Source: Glandiceps talaboti (lineage: Eukaryota; Hemichordata; Enteropneusta; Spengelidae). From it: a DNA stretch of 64,000 bases. This document shows, in pieces, positions 1 to 11,357 of the stretch (the first letter of the stretch is position 1; each line of letters opens with the position of its first letter). Position numbers and translations under genes: made by a program. The DNA lies in assembly GCF_964340395.1 (NCBI RefSeq), contig NC_135558.1, positions 12,606,001 through 12,670,000 of the forward strand, written 5' to 3'. The notes beneath the pieces are model-generated. The model worked only from the letters and a program-made list of their open reading frames with translations, had not been told where the DNA came from and did not search any database.

Positions 1-546
1 ACAGAACTTGTGATGTTTATTGCTACATGCATTATTGTCATCAAACTAGTTTGATCTTTGATGTTACCCATTTATTTCCATCTTTATTTAGTTCTCATGT
101 ACAGAGCAATTTTTTAAGTATGTACCATTGTACATACCATTGACTACCACAGATTCTTACAGTGAAAACTATTTTAAAAAGCAACATGTGCACCACTGCA
201 GAATGAATCTAAACATTTTGCATAAGAAACTGCATGGAAATGCCAGGGTTAAAACAGAATTCAAAACCATGGCTTATGTGTGCATAATTTTGAGATACAT
301 AATTTGTAAAACCCTTGACAGATATTTATTCAAGTATGTCCACATACATTTATTGAAGTGGTTGGACTTATTTTTATTGATAAAATTAAACCAGTCATCT
401 AGCCCGTTCAACAACCTTAACATGTGATTGATTGAGCAAACAAAAATGCCTCTTACATGAGAAACATCATTTGACAATCAGTTCTGCATCAGTGTAATTG
501 TGAACATGGTTTTGACATACACTTTTGTTTTATTTTTCCACTACAG

Positions 547-1501
547 GACTTAGAGCAAGTAGTTTAGACAGGTCATCAGGTTCTCCTATTAAGTCACCAC
601 AGGATCGCTTAGATCAACCCAGGCTAGCAATTCCAACATCTACGCTGAAATCAACATCTCCTGTATCAAGCATGACACCTGAGGAATAGTAAGTCCAGCT
701 ATATACCTCTTACACATTTCCAAGATGTACCAAGCACAATGTCTCATAACGCCCCCCCCCCCCTTTCCTTCAAACTAAATAGGTTCTTTCAAAATTATGT
801 AGTACTGAGTCAGTACTACTTTTGATTTTTTATTTAAATGGGGGTTAGCTTGAAGTTCCAAGTAATTTTTAAGGGGACTATTACAACGGGCTCCGTATGT
901 GAGTGCATGCATCTGTCCATCCATCCATCCACCCGTCTGTTCGTCCGTAACACGTCATTTTTCAGACATACAATATCCGATCTCTTTCAAACCTAGCACA
1001 AAGATGACCCTGTCATATGACATATGTACATCATAACTCAAAAACTGTAATATACATAGATACTTCATTCAAGTGTCTATAACCCCCCCCCCCCCCTATC
1101 AGGTACAAGCTTTCTTTTAAGACATTGACCTTTGACATTGGCATTGACCTTGTTGGTCAGTTGTCAAAATGAAGCTAATTTTTTGCCTATTGCAAACAGT
1201 CTGTAGTATTTATGTGTGGACAGTTTCTTTTAAAATGTTACCCGCATTCCTTTTTATTTTTAAACTGTTCCAATGAGACACATAGAATTAAGTACAGCTT
1301 AAAAAATTAAGTTGATTTCTTTGTCTGTAAAACAAAATATGAATGTTTCATAATCCACATTCTTTGTATTCTCTTCTCAGCATGGCACACCTACAGGACA
1401 GACTTCGTGTCAACGAAGAAAGAAGACGCAGGATAGATGAACAGTTGGAAAGTGTTCGGGTAACGGCAAAAGAAGCTCATCTGAATGGTGGAATTCGCTA
1501 G
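547..1501 (+). CDS. C-terminal two exons of an unrecognised coiled-coil protein (5' end outside window)
   Basis: Coding exons 547-688 and 1381-1501; intron 689-1380 is GT(AAGT)-AG. The split codon (ta + c, Tyr) joins in phase to give a Ser/Pro-rich stretch (SSGSPIKSPQ) followed by MTPEEY then MAHLQDRLRVNEERRRR and a TAG stop at 1499-1501. The final ~35 residues are Arg/Glu-rich with heptad-like spacing, so a short coiled coil is likely. An AG acceptor at 545-546 with the open frame continuing upstream shows more exons lie to the left of the window. About 86 residues are visible. The low-complexity Ser/Pro linker plus terminal coiled coil is common in cytoskeletal or junctional scaffold proteins, but I do not recognise the family and assign no function. 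Confidence is high that it is coding: conserved splice signals, phase match and a clean stop agree. Confidence 0.8.
752..1096 (+). repeat. Poly-C tracts and CCAT/TCCG-rich repeat-like segment in the intron of the first gene
   Basis: Homopolymer C runs at 752-763 (12) and 1083-1096 (14) flank a segment at about 880-1000 with CCAT tandem units (about 918-932), then GTCTGTTCGTCCG. The latter resembles the Tyr/Pro-rich low-complexity start of an interspersed repeat, but no terminal repeats or coding remnants were found. Confidence 0.5.
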
Positions 1502-2400
1502 CACTTCAACAAGATGAGAGAAATCACTAACATATCCCAATGAAAAAGTAGATACTACAGACACTTTTTATAAAATGGCAGAACTCAAGTGGCTTCCCCA
1601 TAAATATACAGAAATGATCACTTGACTTGAACAATTTGTGGATTTCACCAACTATGGAGAAACAAGTTTACTGTGTCTCCCATAATCTATGTAAAGTTTT
1701 GTCCATACGCTAATAGACCTAGTCTAACTTTTTGGTTTTTTGTTGTTGTTGTGTACATAAATATTTACTTTTTAAAGTTAAGTAAATGTTTTGATGTCAT
1801 CCTGTTGGTAATTGGCATATCAGGCTGGACCATGTTAGCACCCTTGCAGGGCCAAGTGCTTTTTGTAGATAATGTAAACCTGTTAGCCTAAGTTTTGACC
1901 ACTTCAGGGGGAGGGGTGCATAAATTGGAGCCCACCCCCATCTACAATCAAAGTACCCAGGACGCTTACACAGCTCAGTACAGTGAATGTCATAACTTCC
2001 TGTAGAACAGGAAGTCTATGGATATGTTTATCGTCTCAAAGTAGAAATCACTATTTATGATAGAAGTTTTGGATCAACACTCCAGTTTTAATATCCCCAC
2101 ATTTTTATAGTTGTTGAAACAGAAATACATGAAGCCTTGTGTTTTGGGAAACTTAGAGATACATGCAATATATTGGTACTGTTTTCTCAATAGTTACTGA
2201 CTGGGATCAACTTCCACATGGAATCCATATTACCTCATTCTCTTATTCTTTTCAAATGAAACAAGGAAGGACATCAAATGTTTATGATGTCACCTGAATG
2301 CAAAGAAAACATAAAATGTTTGCAAAAAATAACGAAAGAAGTATACATTTTAACGTTGTACTGTAGTATTTGGTGTTTAATGTGTTGTGCCAAATTAATT
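1502..2400 (+). other. Probable 3'UTR of the first gene
   Basis: AT-rich sequence following the TAG stop, without ORFs or splice-like coding segments. Possible poly(A) signals downstream are AATAAA at 3507-3512 and 5334-5339; which one is used cannot be told, so the transcript end is unknown. Confidence 0.4.
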
Positions 2401-2880
2401 GGAATTCATGAAGTCTGCTGGACAGGATCGATTTCTTACAGTTAGACAGTCATTATAGATAGAATCCATGTAGTCTGTTGGACAGGATCAGTTTCTTACA
2501 GTTAGACAGCCATACTAGATGAAATCCATGTAGTCTGTTGGACAGGATCAGTTTCTTACAGTTGGACAGCCATACTAGATGAAATCCATGTAGTCTGTCG
2601 GCCAGGATCGGTTTCTGACAGTTGGACAGCCATACTAGATGAAATCCATGTAGTCTGTTGGACAGGATCAGTTTCTTACAGTTAGACAGCCATACTAGAT
2701 GAAATCCATGTAGTCTGTTGGACAGGATCGGTTTCTGACAGTTGGACAGCCATACTAGATGAAATCCATGTAGTCTGTCGGCCAGGATCGGTTTCTGACA
2801 GTTGGACAGCCATACTAGATGGAATCCATGTAGTCTGTTGGACAGGATCTGTTTCATACAGTTGGACAGCCTAACTAAGT
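2401..2880. repeat. 60-bp minisatellite, about 8 copies
   Basis: Eight consecutive 60-bp units in exact register (2401, 2461, 2521 and so on), each containing GAAATCCATGTAGTCTGT then GGACAGGATC and AGACAGCCATACTAGAT. Units differ by a few substitutions (for example GTTGGAC versus GTCGGCC), so the array mixes variant types. Because 60 is divisible by three, the minus strand stays open for 134 codons here; that ORF is an artefact of the period. Confidence 0.95.
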
Positions 2881-3554
2881 TTCTTACAGTTAGACATACA
2901 ATTCATACATGCATCGAAAGACCTTAAAAGTTTTGAATATCAACCACGCTTTTGCAATCTTTGAAAGATTCAATTCAATTTACTCCTTGTGTTTTAGTCA
3001 TCCATTGTTGTAAAGTCGCAGGCACCTCGACAGCACTGTCCAGGATTATGGATACCTTGTAATTTTCAATTGTGCCATTTTTCATTGCACCAGTTGCAAA
3101 ATGTGCCCTGGCTTGCAACAATGAAAATCTTCCGAAAAATTAATATATGAAATGATGTTGGAAAAGATATTGAAAAATTTCACATTGCCTAACATCTGAA
3201 CTTTCTGCTGTGGGAAATCACATGGCAGAATGTTCAAAAGATATGTACTCCAAAATAGTATAAGAAAGTAAGATTTGTTGATTGCAAAAAAAAAAAAAAT
3301 TTAACAACTTAAAAAATGGAAATAATTTAATTTGTGTACAAACTTTGAGTACGATATCTTAAAGTTATTTATGTAAACAGCAAGTGACTAGGTACCATAA
3401 AGGGGGATAACGGTAAGGGTGATTTCATCCTAGCTGCTTTAGTTGATGTTCAGTGAGTCATGAAAGGTTACTTTCTGTATTGCACAACTTCACTAAAAAT
3501 GAGATAAATAAAATTATTTAAATCAGCCTTGAACAGACCTGCTAGACATTTGGG
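2881..3554. other. Unannotated AT-rich spacer
   Basis: No coding segment, RNA gene or clear repeat seen; contains an A13 run near 3287-3299. Confidence 0.4.
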
Positions 3555-3781
3555 TAGGGAATTCTGGGTAAGCAAACAACAGAGGTGCTTAATTACTTGT
3601 GTTTACGTCACTAAGTGCCCATATCACTCAGTCTGTCTATTGTTTCTACCTAATCCGTATGGAAAGGAGGTAGCCGCCAAACGACAGTAAGGTAGAAATG
3701 ATAGATACTGATACTCAAGTTCATGGTGATTTAAGCATGTATAATTAGCACCTCACTTATTTGCATACCCAGAATTCCCTG
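3555..3781. mobile_element. Foldback (long terminal inverted repeat) element
   Basis: The left end AGGGAATTCTGGGTA (3556-3570) is repeated in inverse as TACCCAGAATTCCCT (3766-3780). The match continues inward imperfectly (GCAAACAACAGAGGTGCTTAATTA against TAATTAGCACCTCACTTATTTGC). A second nested inverted pair (CTATTGTTTCTACC / GGTAGAAATGATAG) lies near the centre, so the ~225 bp folds almost end to end. This is MITE-like architecture without coding capacity. No convincing target-site duplication was found. Confidence 0.75.
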
Positions 3782-4680
3782 CCCCAGTGTACAATGGGTC
3801 AGCTCATGGCTACTTTGAATTCTGTTTCTCTGATTTTTAAGGAAGTTGTGTGATGCAGACATGGTGAAAGCAACTTTTCTTGACTAACTGGACATAAACT
3901 AAAGCAGCAGAGATGAAATTGGCCTCGGCTTTGATCCCCTTTAATGTTATTTTGACTCAGATTGCCATGGTAACTGTGTACTTTTGAAATTGTCACTACA
4001 TTGCAATCACTGATCAATATGATTATAAAAGTTGTATTCATGATAAGTGTAGTCAATGTGTTTTGTTGTAAAGTAGCTAGTTGAAATTTGGAGTCTGTAC
4101 TATTGACCCTTTTACCCTTTGATGACCTTTGACCAATTTTGTACAACGTAAGTTTCATATGCAAGTCTTTTCCCCTGACGATGATTTTTTGTACAAAAGA
4201 ATAATAGAATAGAGATCATAGATCATTCAAGTTGTAATATAAAATGTACCAGTTGTCATTGTAGAGGTTTTGTCAAAAAATGAATGTACTATAAGTTTCT
4301 TTGTCTAATGTATCTTTTTCAGTGTATCGAAATCAATTAACTTGGTGTTACATTTAAAATTCTCAGTATGTTACCCCCAAATTATAATAGCCAAGCAAAA
4401 TTACCAATTTTTCGCTGACAATTTTTTTATTTGAATATAAAATTTTCCACAGATGTATTTTGTTTGTGATTATTGACATACCATGTTACTTACTCAGGAA
4501 GTATCTGGCTTTCTATATACTAAAGCTTAATTACTATTTCAACCTAAGTAAGTAGACAAATAGAAATGATGGGTTTTTTGGCATTTTTGTGATCTACACT
4601 GACATTCTTTAAAGTTTAAGACTACCCTTTTTTGTTTCTTCCCTCTCAACCATAACTGAACACGCCAACCAATTTGTTTA
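3782..4680. other. Unannotated spacer
   Basis: AT-rich DNA with no supported gene. A 121-codon minus-strand ORF at 3799-4164 has no recognisable motif and no splice or promoter context and is not called. Confidence 0.35.
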
Positions 4681-4689
4681 AATAACCAG

Positions 4690-5210
4690 TAACATATTGC
4701 CTAGTCCAGCAACCCTTAACACACTTAACCATTCCCCAGCCCTCAGCATTCACACCTATGTGTCAAAGTGACTGAAAAAAAACACCCAGCCCACCCAACA
4801 ACCTAAATGCAGCAACCCATCATGGATGCATAACCCATCAAACAACATTAAAAAAAACACCCATTCAACCCAATATTCTAACTGTCCAGATAACCCCTAA
4901 CACACCCTACCATGGGTGCATAACCCATCAAAAAAACACACCCATCAAACCCACTAACATACCCTACCATTGGTGCATGACCCATCAAAAAAAACACCCA
5001 TCCAACCCAATAATCTAAACACATCAACCCACTCTCCAGATAGCCCCTTACACATGCCTACCATGGTGCATAACCCATCAAATAATCTAACACTTGTCCC
5101 ACCCAACAAGCTAAACACAACCCCTCACTGTCCAGACAACCTCTAACACACTCCGTAGCCTAATTATACAACCCCAAACACACATACCCACCCACCCACC
5201 CACCCACCCA
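4690..5210. repeat. Degenerate CA-rich, G-poor tandem repeat block
   Basis: Repeated motifs such as GTGCATAACCCATCAAA, ACACCCATCCAACCCAATA and CCAGATAACCCCTAACAC recur at roughly 100-bp spacing with many substitutions. The plus strand is strikingly poor in G throughout. It ends in a short CCCA run (5188-5210). Confidence 0.75.
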
Positions 5211-5475
5211 AAATCTTATTATGAATTGGATAAATTTGGTAGATTACTTAAAGTCCAAAAGTAGGTGTATCTTTGTATAAACTAATCACAACTTGTTGTA
5301 AGTTAACATAATGTGCTACTTAATATTCAGATAAATAAAAGAAATGTTGTCAGTAAATTTTCACAGTAAAAGCAATCTAATGGTGAATGAAGAAACTGCC
5401 TGAAACTCAAAATTTTGTGTCATGTAACCTCCATCTCTTCTTCCTGCTTTCTCCTTTCACTAACCTTTCACCTGT

Positions 5476-5599
<124 letters not shown>

Positions 5600-7370
5600 T
5601 GTAATATTTTTCCCATTAATCAATTCATATTTGTAACCTGTATTTGCATATTTTATACTTTTGTGTATGTTTCTAGTGTATCTTAATTTGTTTTTTTAAA
5701 AATCCAAAGCCATAATCTTTGTTGTATTCCTGTATACTGGTAATCTCTAACTAATTTTCTTGTAATTAATGCCAAAGATAAAAAAAATATTTAATATCAA
5801 AAACAAAAAATTCTATGTACCTTATAGGAATGATTGAATTTTGATAGTAATGTTTCTAAGTTCTTTATATTTTTGCATTACAATATGTTTATAGATTTAT
5901 ACAGAATTTTTTTAAAATGTGAAATAAAGATGATGCAACTATTAATATTGAGACTCCAGTCTTTGATTTTCTTGGTATATGAACCTTTTATACTGCCAAG
6001 CACCAGAGGTCAAAGGTCATACAAGACTTTTCACTATAACAAAAAAATAAGGCCAAACAAAGGAGAGAGAATTGTTTCTTGTCAGCGTGGGCATCACTAA
6101 AATAAGCTCGTGTTGGTCCTTTTTTTTCCCTGTTTGTCCAGCCCATGCAGTCTGCAGAGCTGGGGTAAACACAAAAATAACCCTCCCTACTTCAGTGAAG
6201 ATAACTGCAGAGCCAATTATGAACAAGCAAATGACATACTGACCCACATACACACTTGCTCTTAAGTACTAAATAAAGAGAACAGTAAACTGCCATATAT
6301 AGTAGATTTAGTGACATTTATTGAGAATTCAAAAAAAAAATTGCATCAAAATGTCCTGACCAGAAACAATTCTTTTCTCTTTTTAGGGCCTAGCCAGGAA
6401 CATTTTGAAACTCACTTTTCGTACTTTCCTGCAATTTTTCTAAAAGTTAAACAGTAGATTTGTAGACACCAGAAGAAACATATATTTATAGAGATTCCCT
6501 TCCCTTCATCAGTGATGCCTATTAAGTACATGTATTTGATTTTGTTGGAATGAATTACTTATGCATTATTGTTGAACTGTTTGATGTATTTGTTGGGTGG
6601 AAGGGGTTACTGAGCTTTATATAGGGAGTTATACTCTACATAATATTGTCATGTGTGACTTCAGCGTGTAAATTACAGTGCATTGCAGGTTAGTGTTCAC
6701 TGGCTGTTTGATACAACCATGCAGAAACCAGTAAGACACAGCACATGCTACAGTTTAAGATAGCAAGATTGAATGAATACAGACTCTTGTGAAATTTGTC
6801 TAAATGAAATGAACTAACGTACCACCATGCAGACATTATCAAATTACATTAAAACATTGGTGCTGGCATGTCTATCTAAGTGCAGCACATTTAAACACAT
6901 GTACAGACAAGTAAGAAACTATTTCTTACTTGTCTGTGATTTAAATGGAAATTATAAACAAAATGCATTTCATACATTGTATACGATACATACTAGTACA
7001 TAACAAATTCAACTCTGAGGTCAAAAATAAATTCAGAAATACTTTGATATGTAATCTTTGAGCTGGCATACTATTGATTTTTTTTCTGTGTATCACTTTC
7101 CTAATTTTCTTCTCTATGCAATTTAATTGTTGGATATTGTTTCAGATCTGCTTTAATAGGCTTACAATACAATAATTGAATTATGGAATCTTTAAAATAT
7201 TGAATTCTCTCGACATAAATAAGAGAAAATGATATAGAGTTAAAACCAGTAAGATTTGACTATGCAAATATCAAACCGTGCATAATAGTTTCAAACAAAA
7301 GGAACCACTTGAAATTCTTTCTATTCTATAGCTTTTTTATCCCCTCTTTTGTTTATCATTCACAATAATG
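5600..7370. other. Intergenic region upstream of XPR1, with a perfect hairpin
   Basis: No gene supported. At 6903-6937 a 16-bp perfect inverted repeat (ACAGACAAGTAAGAAA, 3-nt loop CTA) is extended by CATTTAAA (6888-6895) and TTTAAATG (6940-6947). Remaining sequence is AT-rich and featureless by eye. Confidence 0.5.
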
Positions 7371-7379
7371 AATCAGCCG

Positions 7380-7549
7380 AGTCGTCGCATTGTCAAACAA
7401 ACGTTGAGGGCGTTCTCGCCACACCATCAAACACAACATGGCGGCTCAGCTAGCAGTCGAAGTATCGTCTCACTTCAAGCCATAAACCATTTCGTCTTTC
7501 ACTCTTCGTATTCGAATAATGATCCTCGGTTCGAAGATAACCTAGAAAT
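7380..7549 (+). promoter_or_regulatory. XPR1 promoter / 5'UTR with YY1-like motif and upstream ORFs
   Basis: The segment is more CpG-rich than its surroundings. ACAACATGGCGGCTC at about 7432-7446 matches the YY1-type motif (core ATGGCGGC) that in animals often sits just downstream of the transcription start. The same ATG opens a 15-codon upstream ORF (7438-7485) with a good Kozak context. A longer ATG ORF (7368-7553, 61 codons) ends in a TGA that overlaps the XPR1 start codon as ATGA; it matters only if transcription begins upstream of 7368. No TATA box seen. Confidence 0.45.
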
Positions 7550-10500
7550 ATGAAGTTCACAGAACATCTGTCTGCGCATATAACACCAGAATGGCGCAAG
7601 CAGTACGTACAATACGAGGTAAGTATAAATTTGACCAGTATTAGCTGACCGACAAGTTTTTCGTTGACCGAAAAAGTAACACTAATTAGACTACAGCTGA
7701 CTGGAGCGTAAACAAACAAACCTGTTTGCCGAAACCGTGTATTAATATATTTTTATTCTGTACCTTTTCCTTTTAGAATATGAAATCAATGTTGTATCAA
7801 GTAATTGAAAGAGCACCAGCGGTAGAAGGTATGTCCGCTATGACTACTGACAAATATTGTGATTTCGGTACTATTAACTTACAGTTGCCGTGTAGTGTAC
7901 CCATAGGCCATGGTGTACCTCGCTACACGACAAACATTTCAGCAGACGGTTGAAAATTAAAGTTGAAAGAACTAACACAAAGGTCCACGATTCGTTGATG
8001 AAATAACATAAATAAAACATACATTTCCCCCTTTTCAGTACAATCTGTATATAAAAAAATCATGACCTGAAAGCTACACAAAACATTTAATAGAAAAATG
8101 TACCACCTTGTGTTAGATTTTGTGTCATATCACAGGGTCCATTTGCATCGACCAAGTCAAGATTTTTTATCAAATTCCGTTAAAATTAGATACATATGGT
8201 AAATACTGTGAATTTAACCCACGTTAACCATTTTACATCTGTTTCATTTTAATAATATTTATCTTTGAAATTGAAAATTTTCAAAAACAGGCGACATTTT
8301 GTTTACTTTCATATACAGAATAATATGTATGGACTCTGAACTGTCCGGCTTCAATATTATTTTTGACTTTTGTTTGAATATTCTAAAGAATTCATGTTTG
8401 TGTGGAAATGTTTACAAAGACCTTCAGGCCATGTGAACTTTTTTTATAGGCCAGTAAGTTAACGTCAGCAGATAATCAAATTGCGTCATGCATGATGAAC
8501 AGTTATCATCACAAGGAATGATTAATTGGTGAGATCACATGCCGCCAATTGATCAAACTAAACTTTGGTAACATGCCAACGTTTAACTCAAATATGTTCA
8601 TTGAATATTTGTAAGAAATTTAAATGAAGTTTTGCAGGGTTTTTAGGGAAAAAATATATAAATTACAAACAGTATTCACAGTATTGGCATATAATATATG
8701 GATTGTCCGATTGTTCATAGATTATGGCCATTATCAATGTTTTGAGATGCTTTGAACCAAATCAGATCAGTTGCAGCTCTTCCAGAATTTCACCGAAGTT
8801 TAGTTTATGCATTTCTGGAAAAATGAAATATGTATATTTGTATATGTTAGCTAGTTCAGTACTAGTAGTAGCAGAAAGTAAATTTTCAGGGACAAAAACA
8901 TACAAGAAAATAAATGAACATGACAGGAGAAATACCAGAGGAGTTAAAGCTCAGAAAATCTTGTAAACTTTAATATTTTAGCGAATAAAAAATGTCTCCA
9001 GACAAATTTATTATGTTATTTCTCTCTTTTCCCAAAGTTTGCGGTGAATCCTTGGTCAACAGACACTTTGCAAGGTTTGAAGAAAAGTTTTTCCAATATT
9101 GTGATAAGGAATTAGCCAAAATCAACACATTTTTTTCAGGTAAGTTTTTGAAGGAAATAGAAAAAAAAATGCTGACACTCCATTCAAACTGAGACATTGT
9201 TATACATAGAAAAGTGACCTTGAGGGGTTATTTATCTTTAAGGGCACCAAGGCCTGTCAATATTGATTTATCATATCTGTAACAGGGGTTATTCTCAGAA
9301 GTTAGGCAATAAGTTGGACTAGGTGTATATTCTGGTGACAATTGTATATTTGGTGACAATTTGTTAATTCATTTGATTTCATTTTTTGTGAAAACTAGTA
9401 TTTGCTCTAAAGAATCATCAAATCCCACCAAGAGTTTATGAATACAATAGGCACTTATTTACATGAAATTTACAGAACAATGGATACATATTTTGGCATG
9501 CCCTTGAAAGTGTACAAATCTAGTGTAGATCATTGTAGAATCAGAAAATGTAACTAAAAAAGTGCATTTCCGTGCAATAAGCCTCAGTTTTCTGAATGCA
9601 AACTATAGTATATATGAAGGTGTCGTAGTATAGTCACTTTGGCAGAACACAACAGTTGTGCAGAATTAATGTGAAATTCTGTGTACAGACTAGAGATATG
9701 TGTTCTTGCTAACCCCCCACTCCCACCCCAGCTGTTGTGTTGGTACTCTAGAGTCAAGTATGTAACATTAAAATGTCATTAATTATGTAATTTTTGAATT
9801 TTCACAAATTGTACCATTGTAAACTGTCAATCATTTCAAGTAGTCACCAAGAGGACAGTCACAGATGGACCTTGGTAATAAAGGGTGGTACATGCAGGTG
9901 ACCTCATTCAAAAGTTCATTAAAGGACAATTTGATACTTCTATGTGATTGTTCTAAGTTTGAGGAACTCCAAAAGTGGAGAAAAGAAGTCATTCACCTCA
10001 TGAAAGGCTGTAGGGGTGGACAAAAAAGTACACTAATCTAATGTGACAAATGTAACATGTCACTGTCTCCATTAAACTTATTTTGCTACCACTAGCATGG
10101 ATGTATTAGGGATGCATCTATGCTGTGCTAGTAATGTTTGTTGTATTTACAATCTTTAGTAAAGTCTTCAGTGTTCACAATGGTCTCAATAGTATAATCT
10201 CAGATCTCAATTTTTTTGTGAACTGAGACTATTCTCAGGTAGACTTTTTTTTTGCCTTCTGAGACTGGCAAACTGAGACTGGTCTCAGGTGGCAGTTTTT
10301 TGCCTTCTGAGACTGGCAAACTGAGACTGGTCTCAGATGGCTATTTTTTGCCTTCTGAGACTGGCAAACTGAGACTGGTCTCAGATAGTGATTTTTTGTC
10401 TTCTGAGAGTGGCAAACTGAGACTGGTCTCATAGTGATTTTTTGCCTTCTGAGACTGGCAAACTGAGACTGGTCTCAGATAGTAATTTTTTGCCTTCTGA

Positions 10501-11300
10501 GACTGGCAAACTGAGACTGGTCTCAGATAGTGATTTTTTGCCTTCTGAGACTGGCAAACTGAGACTGGTCTCAGATAGTGATTTTTTGCCTTCTGAGACT
10601 GGCAAACTGAGACTGGTCTCAGATGACTAATTTTTGAAAACTGAGACTCAGTTCATGGTCTCAGTTTAATGTTTTAGGTGCCCTTACATACCCATATTAG
10701 TCATATGAGTCCATTGACTAATGAAATGATAAAGAAATTTGAAAGACAGATATGGAAAAGTGTGTTGACCTCAGTGGTGTTAATATATAATATATCGAGG
10801 GATGAAATTCTGGTGCAGCCGTTTATTGTGTTTCATAGATTTCATATAAGGCCTAAAAAATATTTGGTTGGTTCCGGTTACCTAACCCCACCTAGTTTTT
10901 TACTGCTGACCCTAAGCATTTTTTACGTATTCGAGAAAAAAATAATAAAATCGCAAACAAATTGTTAAACTCTCATGAGAAATAGTGGATGCAGAAACTG
11001 ACATCAACTTAAAAAGACAATATAAAAAAATTGTTCTTCTAAGCTGTAATAACTGTACATCTGATAGGAATTACACATGTTGTTGCACATTGATTTTTCA
11101 AGTAGGGCGCCATGATAAAATTGTTTTATAAATTAAATAAATACCAAATTCATGTGACCACTTTAGTGAATGGTTTGTAAGTTGTTAAAGTTTACCTGAG
11201 TTCCCAGTTGTTTTTTCCAAAAAATTATAGTATGAAGATACCAGTATACAAGTTTTAGCAGATTTCCCCCGCTGTACTAGGATTCCCTTCCAAAAAGTTA

Positions 11301-11357
<57 letters not shown>

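Noticed and set aside
2453-2857. 134-codon minus-strand ORF with repeated NRLHGFHLVWLSN units
   Set aside because: It is the translation of a 60-bp minisatellite; openness follows from a period divisible by three.
3799-4164. 121-codon minus-strand ORF
   Set aside because: Low-information sequence with no motif, promoter or splice context.
10235-10630. Repeat-protein-like ORFs ([12 protein letters not shown] units)
   Set aside because: 48-bp minisatellite open in both directions, lying within an intron of XPR1.
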